Source of the DNA: Allomyces arbusculus
Lineage: Eukaryota; Blastocladiomycota; Blastocladiomycetes; Blastocladiales; Blastocladiaceae
Length of the DNA stretch: 64,000 nt
Direction: 5' to 3'
Assembly: GCA_027604705.1 (NCBI GenBank)
Contig: JADHYV010000002.1
Coordinates: 558,001-622,000, forward strand
Each line of letters begins with the position of its first letter. Within the stretch, counting starts at the first letter, position 1. A program made the position numbers and the translations under genes. The notes beneath the pieces were generated by a model, which was given only the letters and a program-made list of their open reading frames with translations, did no database searches and was not told where the DNA came from. Of this stretch, positions 1 through 12,527 are shown piece by piece.

Positions 1-218
1 GAGGACTTTGCGCCGTGCAAGCAGTTCCAGAAGGCCTACAAGAGCCTGTGCCCGCCCATGTGGGTGCGTGTCGATTGCTGTTCTTCGTCCCGCGACGCGA
101 CGACGCAAAAAGTAGACTTACAAGCGAGCGCCGCTTCTAATAGACCGAGAAGTGGGATGAGCAGCGCGAGGCCGATGCGTCGCCGCACTTTGGCCGCCCC
201 GCCGCGTCGCACCACTAA
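1..218 (+). CDS. COX6B: Cytochrome c oxidase subunit 6b (COX6B/COX12), 3' end only
   Basis: Nuclear-encoded subunit of respiratory complex IV on the intermembrane-space side. The gene enters from the left edge, so its 5' part is outside the window. Exon 1..63 reads EDFAPCKQFQKAYKSLC then PPMW. It holds the second twin-cysteine CX10C motif of the family, which is imported and oxidised by the Mia40 system. The intron is 64..143 (GTGCGT...CTAATAG, 80 bases). The last exon, 144..218, reads TEKWDEQREADASPHFGRP and ends with a TAA at 216-218. The junction gives W-T-EKWD-QRE, which matches the family C-terminal pattern W-V-EKWD-QRE. The first CX9C motif is not in the window. The identification is secure for such a short piece because both the cysteine spacing and the tail match. 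Confidence 0.87.
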
Positions 219-906
219 GCGGTGTCGACCAGTGGGCACGTCGCGTTCGTCGGGTCTTGATGCGCTGTCCGTGTTTCCCTCGCGCGTGCGCGACGGGCCG
301 GCTTTGCACGAGGCCCCCATGCGACCGCCGTGTTCCGTTTGCGGTTGGTCGGGACCGCCCGGCCGCCGCGCTCAGCTCCGTCATGCCGTACCTGAATCTG
401 CATTTTTTATTCTCCACCGCGCGCAAAGCAATACATTTGAGCCCACCGTAGTATGGGGTCTTAGCAACGGGCGACGGTGTTTTTTTTCGGAGAGGCAGGG
501 CACAATGAGCGGCAGGACAGGCGTGGCAGCCAGGTCAGGTGACCCCACAGGTGGGAGCCGCAGGCCGCTTTTCGCAGGCGCGTCTGCGTTTTCTTTCGGG
601 TTGAGCTTGACCACGTCGCCGTGCTGTCAGCCGGCCGCACACCACCAACCGTCACCACGACCACGACGGCGCTGACGAAGTCGTTCCGGTCGCACGACGC
701 TCGCGCGATATCCCGCCCCTCCCCGGCCGCCGTCACTTGCTGCACTCGACTGCCCGCGCTCGCCCGCACCCGTTCTGCGCGTCGCGCACAAGCTCGCGGC
801 TTCCGGCGCGCGTCGCCCTTGCTGCACGGCTGGTCGCGACGCTCCCGCGCAAGGCCTGACCCGGCCCCGGCCGCCGTTCCCGCCGCACCCCGCACACGTT
901 TCCACC
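219..906. other. Intergenic: COX6B 3' flank and NOT1 5' region
   Basis: About 690 bases between the COX6B stop and the first open stretch of NOT1. It must contain the COX6B polyadenylation region and the NOT1 promoter. It probably also contains the NOT1 start codon in an upstream exon, because the first visible NOT1 exon has no ATG. One ATG at 505 lies in the same frame as that exon but meets a TGA at 673-675. I could not identify a convincing splice joining it to the main exon. Confidence 0.4.
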
Positions 907-3900
907 GTGGCGCTCCCACTTCCGCCGCCGCTGCACGCACCCCCGCCGCCGCCCTCGGGCCACGTCCCACCTGCCGCGCTGCACCTCCCCAACACCATTT
1001 TGCCGCCGCACCCGCTCGCCCCCTCGGCCGTGCCGCTGGCCCTCCTGGCCCGGCTGCTGCCGCTGGCCCTGCGCGCTGACGACGCCACGCTTAACGCGCC
1101 GCCGCCGCCGCCGCCCGGGTTCCTGCCGCCTGGCGCCGTGCAACACGCGCCCATTGAGCCGGCCTCGCCCGCGCACGCGCGCGAGTCGGTGCTGGACCTT
1201 GCCGACCGCGCCCAGCTGCACGCGCCGCTCGCGCTCGACACGCTCGGCGTTCTCCTGCGCCTCTTGCTTGCCGGTGCCCCGCAAGCACAAGTCGACCCGG
1301 CCGCCGCGCTTGTCGCGGGCGTCGTTCGACGCGCCGTTGCCGTTGCTGCACACGACGCGTGGTGGTCGGCGCTCGCGCACGCGCTTCCGCGCGTCTTGGC
1401 TGCCGCTAACGCTGCGCCGGATCACGCGATCCCCGCTGCAGTTGCGGGTGAGGGTGCCCCGCCCGCCGCCGCGTTTGTGCAAGCGTTGCTGGCGCTGCCC
1501 GTTCTTGCTGAGCACGAGCGGTTTGTGCTGGCCCTTCTGGTTGCTGAAGCCGCTGGACCTGCTGACGCGCCGTACCCGCGCGCGCTCGGTACGTTTCTTG
1601 TTTGCTTGGTGACCGTTGTGCCATGCTCCCTGGCTCACAGTCTCTCCTTGCACGTCACCAGCCATCGACCACGCCGCCCAGCGCGTCACTGCGTACACGG
1701 CCTTTCGCGCGTCGCTCCCGTCCTCGGCAACCGCGCTGCTCGACGCGCACGTTGCCCGGCTCGTCGCTGCCGCGGCCGATCCGCGTCTCGCCCCGGCAGC
1801 AGCCGCGCCGTCGCTGAGCCCGTCCTCGACCACACCTGCTGGCATGGCGTCGTCCGGCTCGCCCCATGGGGGCGCCGGGTACGATTTTTTTTTTTTGCTC
1901 AGAACCACCGTGTCTCAGATCACCTTGCTGACCCTTCTGTTTCACCCTCGTTCCCAGCGCCGAGGACCACGATGTCGTCGCCGACTTCTTGCGCAAGGCT
2001 GGGTACAATGTCCTGGCCACACCCGACCTGTTTGTGCGCGTGCTCGCCGCGCACCTCGGTTCGCCCGCCGCAGCCACGGCCGCCCTGCAAAACCCTCTCG
2101 CCGTCGGTCTCGCCCTCGGCGTCATGGCCATGACGCACACCAACATGGACCTGAACGCGCCCGTTGCTGCGCCATGGACCCCACTTGTCGCTGAAGCGCG
2201 TCCGCGCCGGTCGACATGGGACTTGGACGTGTTTGTGCATGCAGTCGTCGCCACCGCACCGGACCTCGACTGGACGCAGGCGATTCGCGCGCTCGATTCG
2301 CCGACCGTGCGCATCACCGACCTCGTCGGGCTCAAGATGCTCGTTGACGCGCACCGAAAGGCAACGCGCACCAAGAAGTTCCCCGTGCACGTTTTGTTCG
2401 AGCCGTGGCGGCACCCGGTTGCGCAGTACACGCTCCTCGCGCAGGCCGTCTCGGCGCCGCCCGATACATTGAACTTTGCTGAGTACGCCGACTTGACGCG
2501 GATTGTTCCGCCCGAGGAACTCGCGATTGCGGCGGCGGGCACCGCGCGCGCACCGATCACGGCACTGCCGAACCGCGCATTGAATACGCTCGATGTGCTC
2601 GCGACGTTTGTGCACTTGTTGCGCCACGACGCGTGTCGCGCGGATGTCGCGCAGTTCTTGGTGAATGCGTCGGTCCAGGCACCGGAACTGCTGCTGCTTG
2701 GACTCGTGCAGCTCGAAACCCCCTGGGACCCGGTGCACGCCGATCGCGTCGCCGTGCTCACGGGCGAGTTTCTGTTGGGAAGGCCCACGGCGCCGTTTGT
2801 GCTGCCACGGCTCTGGGCATTGAACCCGACCGTCGTCATTACGCGCATGGTCGAGTTGCACGCCGAGGACCCGGCGCGACTCGGTCGCCTCCTGGATGTG
2901 ATTCACGACCTCAAGGCCCTCGGCGAAGTCCTTGCCCGCGCGCCGTTTGCGTTCACGCTCGACTTGGCCGCGCTCGCGTCGCGTCGCGAGTACTTGCACC
3001 TCGAAAAGTGGGTCCAGGATATGCTGCGCGACCACCGCGTTGCGTTTGCGACGGCTGCCGTCGAGTACTTGCAGACCAAGCTCGCCGCGCCCGCGTCGGC
3101 GACGTCCGAGGCGGGAGCGCAGCAGCCGCCGGCGGCACCGCTGTCGCCGGAAGTCCCGGCGGTTCTGATGGCGGCGCTCACGGCACAGGCCGCGTCGTTG
3201 CCCGCGGACGTGGCCGAGGCGATTGCCGCGCTCGCGGTCGCGACCAAGACCGAGTCTGGGTTCATGCGGCACATTGAGGACCAAGTGATTCGGCTGTTTG
3301 ATCTCTACTACAAGACGGAGCTGGCGCTGCCCGACTTTCTCGCGCACTTGGCCGCGCTCAAGGCGGCCACGCACGATCCGGCTGCACAGGATGTTTACCA
3401 GTGTGCGGTCACGACGATCATGGAGGAGACCAAGTTTGTCGCGTCGTATCCCGAGCGGAACTTGTACCTGTCAGCGCTATTTCTCGGGCAGTTGATCGCG
3501 CACGATTTGTTGGCGGACGCGAGCATGACCGAGGCGGCATTGCAGGTCGTGCTCGACGCCCTGCAGGAGCCAATTCAATCGAAGATGTTTGGGTTTGGGT
3601 TCCGGACACTTGGCCAGTTTGTGCACCGCGCGCACGAGTTCCCCGAGTTTGCGAAACAGCTAGTCGTGCTGCCGTCGCTCATGCAGCACGCGCCGGAAAT
3701 GGTGCAGTTGGTCGAAGCGAGATTGCCGTCCAAGACGTTCCGGTCGCTGCAGGTCGACTCGGACTTGATTGCCGCGGTGCCCACCGTGCCCGCGGACGGT
3801 GAAGCTTCGGCCGATGCGTCGTCGGGCGTGCTCGTTCCGCCGTCAGCGATCAAGGATAAGTTGCTCTTCATTGTCAACAACTTGTCGACAGGCAACGTCG

Positions 3901-6900
3901 CCGACCGGACGCGCGATGCCGCGGATTTGTTGTCGGATCCGGCCTATTACCGGTGGTTTGCCGAGTACCTCGTCACGGGCCGCGCGGCGATCGAGCCCAA
4001 CAACCAGCCGCTCTACGCGACGCTGCTCAAGACATGGGCCGCGCCGTTGCTCGACCAGTGCGTGCTCCACGAGACCTACCGGCTCGCTGACGCCGTGCTG
4101 AATTCGGAACGCACCGTCGAGTCGTCGATTGAGCGCGCAAAACTTAAGAACGTCGGCACGTGGCTCGGCGGACTGACGCTCGCGCGCAACGTGCCGATCA
4201 AGCACAAACACTTGGCTTTCAAGCCGCTGTTGCTCGAGGGGTACGACCAAGGGAGGCTCATGGTCGTGGTCCCGTTCGTGTGCAAGATTCTCGAGCAGGC
4301 CAAGCACTCCAAGGTGTTTTTGCCGCCGAACCCGTGGCTGATGGCGGTGCTCGCACTGCTCGTGGAGCTCTACCACGAGGCCGATATCAAGCTCAACCTC
4401 AAGTTTGAGATTGAAGTTCTATGCAAGAACTTGAGCGTCGAGATTGCCGATGTCAAGCCGTCGTCGCTGCTCAAGACGCGCCGGTCCCCCGCGGAACTCG
4501 CTGCGGCTGCCGTCGCGGCGGCTGGGTTTGGGCCCGTGGCCATGCCGACCGTGCCAGGCGGAGTAACGCCGGGGCTCGCTTTACCCCCAGGTGTAGCCGG
4601 TGCCGACAGCCTGCCGCCGCACTTGGCCGCTGCGCACGGTGCGCCCGCGAACTCGGCGTCGCCCGCGCCACCCGCCGCGGCTGCCGCGGCCACTGTCGCG
4701 CACCCCTACGCGCACGTGAACCTGCACAATCTCGCGTCGTACCTCGTCTTCAACCCAGCGATTCCGCTGTTCACGGCGCAACCCGGCGTGAAACGGCTCG
4801 TGCACGTCGCGTTTGAACGCGCGATTCGCGAGATCATGGCGCCCGTCGTCGACCGGTCCGTGACGATTGCCGGGATTTCGACGCGCGAGTTGGTGCTCAA
4901 GGATTTCGCGACCGAGCCCGACGAGGCTAAAGTGCGGCAAGCGGCCCTCGCCATGGCGCAGCACCTGGCCGGATCACTCGCGCTCGTCACGTCCAAGGAA
5001 CCGCTGCGGCTGTCGATGGCGTCGCAACTGCGCGCGCTGCTGTTGCAGAACGGGCTCACGGAAAACGTTGTCTCGGAACCGCTCCTTCTCATGGTCGTCA
5101 ACGATAACCTCGATCTCGGGTGTCATCTGATCGAACGTGCCGCTATGGATAAGGCCGCGCCGGAAATGCGCGACCAACTTGCGCCGCATTGCGCGAAGCG
5201 GATGCAAGCGCGGGAGGTGGGGAAGCCGTTCTTTGATGCGTCCGTCGGCGGTGGGGCCACCGCAGAGTACCGCAACCGGCTGGCGGGGTTGCCGGATCCA
5301 CTTAGGCTCAAGTTGGGCGGGCTCGCGCCACACCAGCTCGCGATCTACGACGAGTATTCGAGATTGCCGCACGCGATGGCGGTCGCTGCGGCGGCCGCTG
5401 CGCGTGGGGGTGCGAGTGGGAATGCCGCGGAGAGCCCGTTGACAGCGCACCCGCCAGGGTCGTCGACAGCGTCGGTGCCGCAGCAGCAGCAACAACAAGC
5501 GCAGTCGCAGCCGGCGCTGCCCGCCGAGGACCTGACCCTGCAGCAGGCGGTCGACCGGTTCACGAAAGTCATGGCTGACATCGACGCGCACCTTGCCGCA
5601 CTCGGGCAGCAGTCGCCGCAATCAGCGTGGACCGACGTGCCGGCGCACCACGACGTCCGTCACCTCATGCGGCAAGTGCCCGCACTCGTCCCCGGTGCCG
5701 CGGCAGGGCAGGCGTCGCGCGACGACTTGACGCTCATGTTCTGCTCCAAGGTCATTCAGCCCTTGTTTGCCACGAGTTTCCCGATTGCGCGCGACGCGTA
5801 TGCCGCGCTCCTCCGCGACCTGTGTGCGCTGTCGCCGCGCGTCGGGCGCGAAGTCGTGCAGTGGTTACTTTATGCGGACGACGAGCGGAAGGTGCAGGTC
5901 GCGCCGACGGTCGCGCTCGTCGCTGCCGGTGTTTTGGCGGTCCCCGACATCGACGCGCAGCTCGCGCGCAGTATCGAGGCCGGGTACCAGGGCGACGCGA
6001 TGCCGCCGCGCGTCGCGCAACTCGTCGACTTCGCAGTCGAGTTGATTGAACATACCCTCGCGCGCGCGCTGGCCGTGGAGACGGATTGGTTCCAGACAGT
6101 CGATGTCCTGAACCGGCTCGCCATGGCGCGCAAGGCCGCGCCGCACGTCGGGCAATTGATTGCGACGCTGCGCCGGCGCGCGGCGGGCGTGGTCGAGAAT
6201 GGCGAGGTCAATGGGGAGACCGCGTCGGCCGCTGATATGGTGCATCTCAAGGAACAGCTCGCCTACACGTTTGCCGAGTGGGTGCGGCTCGTGCAGCACC
6301 CGCATTCGACGGAGCCAATGCACGCGGCTTTTGTGCACAAGATGCATGCATTTGACGTGCTCAAGCACGATCATACGTTTGCGCTGTTTTTCCGGATCGG
6401 GACGGAGCTCGCTGTCGAGGCGGCTGCCAAGGCGGCTGCGAAGGCTGCGGCCACGGCTGTGACCATGTCGTCGCCGCCGAGTGTGGTGGAGGCGTACCAA
6501 GCCGTCGACGCTCTGGCGAAACTCATTGTACTGCTCGTCAAGTACAAGCCGCAGGAGCCCGTCGGTGGTGAAGGGAAGATGCCGAATGGGACAACGGCCT
6601 CAGAGTCGGCCGAGTTGGTCAACATGGACGCGGTCGTCGCCGCCGTGAACCGGCAGCAGCAGCCGCAAGCAGCAGAAGGTGACGAGGCCGCAGCCGCCGA
6701 GAACTCGCTCGCTGATACGCCGTCGCGCCCGGCGTTCTTTAAGAAGATTCTCGCGATCATTACACTGGTCCTCGTCGGCGCGCACGAGTCACAGGGCATG
6801 GCCTTTGACCAGCGCGCCTATTTCCGGCTGATCGCGTCGCTCTTCCATGAGCTGAACGCACAGGAGCAGGCGTTCTGTGTGCCGATTCCCAAGGACGAGG

Positions 6901-8060
6901 CTAGCGACGCCAAGACTGACAAGGACACTGCGGCGGCGTCGAAGAGTGGGCCGCAGCCGGCCGACGAGTACGAAGCGATGCTGTTTTCGCTGTGCGATAT
7001 GCTGCACACGCTTCAGCCGACCATGGTCCCGCGGTTCACGTTCGGGTGGGCCGCGCTCCTCGCGCACCGGCAACTCATGCCCAAGCTGCTCTTGCTCGAC
7101 GACCAGCGCGGGTGGCCCGTATTCCAACGGCTTTTGCTCGCATTGCTGCGGTTCCTCGTGCCGTTCTTGCGCGAAGGCCGGCTCAACGACGGCGCACGCG
7201 TGCTCTATCGCGGCACGCTCCGCATGCTGCTTGTGCTCTTGCACGACTTCCCGGAATTCCTCGGCGAGCAGGCACTCGCGCTCTGCGCCGTGATCCCGTC
7301 GTCGTGCCTGCAGTTGCGCAACTTGGTCCTCTCGGCGTTCCCGCGCGCGATGAGGCTGCCAGACCCGTTCAGCCCGACGCTGCGCATGGCCGCGTTGCCC
7401 GAGGTCGCGGTCGTTCCGAATGTGGACGTTGCGGGCTTGCACGCGCAGGTCCGTGCGCACGGGCTTGACCCAACCGCACCGTGGGATGCAGCCGCCGTCG
7501 CTTCCGCCGTGCGCGTCCCGCCTAACGGCCCGCTCGACGACGTGACCGGGTCGGCCTACCACGTGGCGCTGATTGGCGCGATCGTGACGCTCGCTGGCCA
7601 CGCGGACGTGCAGGCCGCAGCCGACGCGCACCAAGGCCAAGTGACCGTCAACGGCGACCAAGCCGCCTCTGCCCCGCCCGCACTCGAGCTCCACCACGTC
7701 GACTTTTTCCGCGCGTTGCTCGCGCAGCTCGACTCGGAGGGCCGGCACCACGTGCTCTCGGCCATGGCCAACCACCTGCGGTTCCCGAACGCGCACACGC
7801 GGTACTTTTCGACTCTGATGCTGGCGCTTTTCCTGAATCCTGGCGACGTTGCTGTCGCCGAGGCCGTGCAGGAACAGATCACGCGCGTCTTGCTCGAGCG
7901 GCTGATTGTGAACCGGCCGCACCCGTGGGGCCTGTTGGTCACGTTCATCGAGCTGATTCGCGACCCGCAATATGCGTTCTGGACGCACGGGTTCACGCGG
8001 TGCGCGCCCGACTTGGAGCGGCTGTTTGAGGGGGTCTCGCGCAGCGTCAACCACCATTGA
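907..8060 (+). CDS. NOT1: CCR4-NOT complex scaffold subunit NOT1 (CNOT1), start codon unresolved
   Basis: Central scaffold of the CCR4-NOT deadenylase, on which CAF1/CCR4, CAF40, NOT2/3/5 and mRNA-binding adaptors dock. It acts in cytoplasmic mRNA decay and translational repression. Exons are 907..1588, 1662..1878 and 1958..8060 (introns of 73 and 79 bases; joins keep frame in phases 1 and 2). They encode about 2330 residues, close to the roughly 2400 of animal CNOT1. The MIF4G-like CAF1-binding module is near residues 1050-1130 (motif PPNPWLMAVLALLVELYHEA, then LNLKFEIEVLCKNL). The CAF40/CN9-binding DUF3819 helices are at about 1230-1360, and the C-terminal Not1 superfamily domain at about 1800-2333 (AYFRLIASLFHELNA). 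Position 907 is only the limit of the open frame: it is a GTG, and no ATG occurs from 676 to 1588, so the true start must lie in an upstream exon. A Pro/Ala-rich stretch follows 907. Confidence 0.93.
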
Positions 8061-8557
8061 GTGTCGCGCCGCTGACGCGCCGATGCACCAAGATTCGACT
8101 GTTCGCTTGTTCGCGATTTTGGGTGTAAGATGCCATTGTGCTTTCGTCGTTTTCTTTTCCTTCATCTTCTCCTTTTTTCCCCTCGCGGTGCTCATGTTCC
8201 TGAAAGCTCAAGTATCTGTCGCGCAGGCGCGGGGTTTGTCGAGACTCTTGCGGCGCCGCGCCGTTTCGTTGGGATTTCGTGTGCGTGTGGCCCCTCCTTT
8301 GCACATATCGTCGTTTGGGAAAGTTTGGCGTTGGGTTTCTTTTGGTTTTGTCTTTCGTGGGTCATTTTTTTTCTAGTTAGCCTTGGTTTGTTCGGTTGTT
8401 GTCTTTCCTTCCTTTTCTGCCTTTCGCCTCTTGTTCTGTTGGTTTCCTTTGAGTAAATTTGCGTTTCCTGTCGCCTCGTCGTTGTCTTACCAGCTCATTG
8501 TTCACCAAGAAGCAGCAAAAAGAGCCCAATGAATGATTTCAACTACCATGACGCCAA
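8061..8557. other. Convergent 3' flanks of NOT1 and SEC3
   Basis: The two genes end tail to tail here. The + strand is strongly T-rich and pyrimidine-rich from about 8130 to 8460, as expected of 3' untranslated and termination sequence. No coding frame is supported. Confidence 0.5.
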
Positions 8558-11500
8558 TCACTTGCCCACGGCCGCACACGCCGCGCGCACGTCCGCCAGC
8601 GTAAACTCGACGCGGATCGTATCCGCCAACGCGGCACCACCATCCGCCGCCGGCACCGCCGACACCCCGTATACGCGCCCGACCATCCGTGCTGCCCGAG
8701 CTTGGAACGCTTCAACCTCATCGACGACGCGTGGCCACACGCGGTCCGGATCGTCTAGCGCCTTAGTCACTTTCTTGTACATGTACTCGATGCACTTGGC
8801 CACTTCCTTTGGCGGGTACTGCGCCAGCAATTTCTTGGCGGTCGCGCGCGTGTACGCCTGATGATACACGACTTCGTCGGGCGCCTGCGTCGTGAGCAGC
8901 GTCTCGATCCCTTGCACGAAATCGACAAGCTTGCCAAATGCCTTGCGCAACAGGTAGTGCGTGTAAGCGTCGAGGTGTCGCCGCGTCAGGTCGGCGAGTC
9001 GCGCGAGTGGGTCGGCGAGCGCTGGGGCCGCGGCGGAGGCGATGCCGGTGGTCGGATCGAGGAGGGGTGCGAGCTCGGTCGTCAAGTACATGGTGTTTTC
9101 TGCAGGCCCACAGTGCAAATGTCAGTGTTCAGTCTTCACGGCAGGGTTCGTTTTGAGTCGCGGCACACGTACCCAAGATGAGCACGTCGTCGTCGATGGC
9201 CGGAATCGACTCGATGCTGTGCACGACAAGCTTGACGATCTGCTCGTAGCCCTGGTTCAGGAGCGCGCGCACCGATGGCGGCGGTGACTCGACGCTGTCC
9301 TCCATGTGCTCGATGAATATCTGAATGGAACGGCGCGAGGTGAGTAAAAAAAAGCAGCACAACCTGTTGGATCGCGAAAGGGACACGACGCGTACCGGCA
9401 AGGTCCGAACAAACGACAAGAGTCCCGACTTCTTCTTGGACATTTTGCTCTCCTGGATCGCGTGCACTTGATGGTCCTGGCATCCATACGGATAACGCGA
9501 GAATTAGTACGTGCTTCAGCGCAATTGTGGCCATTTCCAAACAGGTACGCACCACAAACCGCGACCACGCGCCCTTGAGCCGCACTTGAAGCATCGAGAG
9601 CAGGTCGTAGACAAACATTTCCGTCGGTTTGACCTTACCCATGTGCCGCTCGACTACGTTGAGCATGGCAATTGACGTGGACCCGTCGCGCAGCCCGATA
9701 TCAATCAGTGCATCGAGATCCTTAGCGACGCCGTCAAATAGCACGCCGAGCATGTCCTTGATCTTTTCTGGAGAGTTCATGCTCGTCGCGCGCTCAAGTG
9801 AGAAGACGGTGACGAGGAAGGTCTGCTCGTGCAGCATCGTCGGAATGAGCAGCTGCAGCACTTGCGTGAACGCCTGCGAGAAATGAAAGGTAAGGTCAGG
9901 AACGGTGGACAACCGAGCAAGGCCTAAGTCAACCGCAAGTACCGTCACAAAGTCGAGCTTCTCCTCGGAGCTCACGGCCAAGTTGTTGGAACTCTCCGTG
10001 ATCGTGTTACCGCGCGTGAGTGTCGCCATCGGTTTCGCGCCACTCGACCCGGAACTCATGTTACTCTCCTTGCGCGTGTGTCCACGGTGCAGCACGTTCG
10101 AGAGCGCGGCCTTGGATCCGGCCAAATTCTTGTTGAGCGCCGACGCCGGCGGCGCCAAGTTGGACGTGCCGCCAAACAGCCATTCGGCCTCCTCGGAAGG
10201 CTTAGTCAGGTGATGCGTGCGCAAGACTTCCAGCAGCTCCTTGACCTCGATCCGGTAGACCTTTGCGCACTCGACGAGATAGTGCGAGACAAGTTCCTGG
10301 TAGGACGTCAGGTCGGCGTCGTAGAGCCACCGCGTGAGCCCTTGATACCGCGCGAGTTCCTCTTCTAGCGCGTCGTGCGCTGGCAAACGCAGTTGACCGC
10401 GCTTGGCGAGACGCGACTTGTCGCTGCAGTACGCATCGACGTGCAGCGAAATGGCCGACCGCAAGTGGCCCGCGAGACGCTGAATGAACCCTTGGCACAG
10501 CTCGGTGCGATGCTCGGCCTGTTCGCGGACGACGGCCATGTGGCGCAAGTCCGGGTCGAGCTGCGCCTGCATCCCGGCCAGCAGCGCCTGTGCGGCCTCT
10601 TCGATCCGAGCGAGCGCTGCGGGCCCACTGTCGAGCGGCGCGTGAATGAGCGTATCGCCGACGTGCGCGGGAAGCGCGAGAGCGCGCAGGAACGCAGCCA
10701 GCTCGTCTCGGAGCAGCTGTTGGTTGGCGGCCTGGTTGATGAGTGCGCGATTCCGGCCCTGGATGAACGTGACTTGCGACCCGATCCGGTTCAGGTCGGT
10801 CGTGTATTCGCCGAGCCACGTGCTCATGGCGTCAAGCTTGGCCACGGCCTTGTCGATTTGCGCGCAAATCAGCTGCGTGCGTGCGGTGCTCTCAATGAGG
10901 GCGTTGATGTTTTCCTGTTGTTCGGGAAGCGGACGTGGCGGATCAATCCCGATTCACGGCTGCATTGAAAAAAGCAAAAACGATCGCGCACCGACTCGAT
11001 CTGCGACAGCTCTTGCTGAAGTTTTCGCTCCAGCGCCGCCGCGTTGTTGGCAGTGCCGGCGCGCCAGTTGAAGTCCTTGAGCAGCTCGTCGATGTTGACG
11101 AGTTCCTGCGCCATGACGAGCCCGCCCGTCGCGGCTATCGCACGGATAACGCGACGAATCAGAGATGAAACATGGGTACGAATGAGTTTCGCGGAGGAAA
11201 AAAGAAAGGGCGTCGCGTACCCGCGTCCTCGCCCTTGGGTGGAGGCGCAGCGGAATCGCCGACATTTCGTCCCTCTGCGGTCAGGTCGTCTGAAAACAGG
11301 GCGCGCCCGCGTCAGTACTTGTTGAACCGAGCCAACCAAAAGTAATCAAGTCCGTACAGTTGGACGCCTTCATGAGCAGCTGATCGACATTAATGAGCTT
11401 GGGCGGGTTCTTTTTCGTCAACTTGAGGAGTGTCGTCAAGAACTCGTCCTTGGCCTGCGGATCGGTGCACTGCCACGTCTGCGGCTTGCTGAACACTGTG

Positions 11501-11998
11501 ACAAACGACGACCTCTGAAGCGAAATGCCCTCGTTAGTGCCCAGATTGCACTGAGAACAGCGTCGAGGAAACGTACATCGACCACCTCAACGACCTGCAA
11601 GTCCGAGAGCAGCAGGCTCTTGGTGACCGAGTAGCTGTTGCTGGGCACATTGTACTTGACCTTGTTGAGCTTGGCCTTGCCGTTGCGTTTTGCTGCGTGC
11701 CCAACAGACCAGCAATCGACGCGTCAACAAGTGCTCCAACATCTCGACAACAGCGCGCGCAAGATCTGCATACCAGTAATGCACAAATATCGCGGATCGT
11801 CTCGCGTTTCGCGTGCACGCTCTTTCGATGCCGTCACGTCCCGGTCAGTAATCGAAGATTGCCAATGACGCGTTCATCGCCTTGTAAAATAAGCAATGAC
11901 ATACTGGCCTCGTCGCGCACGAGCTGAACGACGCCAAGGAGAGCCTCGCCCGATGGTCGGAAAAAGGCCGTTAATTGCTGTTTGGCGGCCAGCGACAT
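8558..11998 (-). CDS. SEC3: Exocyst subunit SEC3 (EXOC1)
   Basis: Exocyst subunit that marks sites of polarised exocytosis and binds PI(4,5)P2 and Rho GTPases at the plasma membrane. I read ten exons: 11905..11998, 11774..11821, 11577..11692, 11358..11514, 11221..11289, 10992..11134, 9553..10914, 9396..9476, 9173..9320 and 8558..9099. All phases agree, giving 919 residues (animal EXOC1 is about 890). The N-terminal PH-like Sec3 domain begins KQQLTAFFRPSGEALLGVV and continues through KPQTWQCTD to KLINVDQLL (about residues 5-155). A coiled coil follows (NIDELLKDFNW, LERKLQQELSQIES), then the helical Sec3 C-terminal rod (TWLGEYTTDLNRIGSQV; KKKSGLLSFVRTLP). The start is the ATG at 11998. An upstream ATG at 12237, next to a GTGAGT donor, could add a short leader exon. 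Most introns sit in the 5' third and the last 600 bases; the 1362-base exon 7 is unbroken. Confidence 0.9.
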
Positions 11999-12527
11999 AA
12001 TCGGTAGCTCGGCGGCACGGTTGGTGAGGGCTCGACTGGCTGTGGTAATGCTCTTGGCGTATTGGTATCCCTGGAATGCGCCAACTTGCAGCGTAGTTGG
12101 TGATTTGAGAGGCGAGTGTTTGGTGTTTGCGACAGCGGCAGCATTGGTGCGGAGAAAGGATCGTTCGTGAAGCGCCCCTGCCTTGCACTTCGCGGTCGCG
12201 TGATGATGGGCACGAAATTACTCACAAACGAGCTCATTTCTCAATTGTCGACTCTCGTTCACGAGTGACGCGCAACAACTACCAGATATGGCGATGTTCT
12301 GACGGGATGGGCGGGTCCATGCTGACACAAGAATGCTCTCATCATCATCGTTTGGCACGGACATGTATTGTTTGCGAAAACGCTGAGAACGGAGCGCAAC
12401 CAGGTATGGTCGAAGAGAATGATGGTCAACGATGGTCAGCTTTTGGATGCGACGCCTGCGAGACAAGAAGGTCAGAGGATATCGGCGCACCTTACTACGA
12501 GGAATGCGGAGGCGAGTGCCGAGGCAA
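11999..12527. other. Intergenic between NDUFS6 3' end and SEC3 start
   Basis: Lower-GC interval of about 530 bases upstream of the SEC3 start (both genes are on the minus strand). It contains an ATG followed by GTGAGT at 12237 (minus strand) that might be a non-coding or short leader exon of SEC3. Nothing else is supported. Confidence 0.35.

Noticed and set aside
621-1079. Alternative + strand frame overlapping the NOT1 5' region
   Set aside because: Starts at a non-ATG codon and gives Arg/Ala/Pro-rich sequence without homology; the frame through 907-1588 joins to NOT1 exon 2 instead.
6789-8195. A 468-residue minus-strand frame opposite NOT1
   Set aside because: Arg/Glu/His-rich shadow of the C-terminal NOT1 coding sequence.
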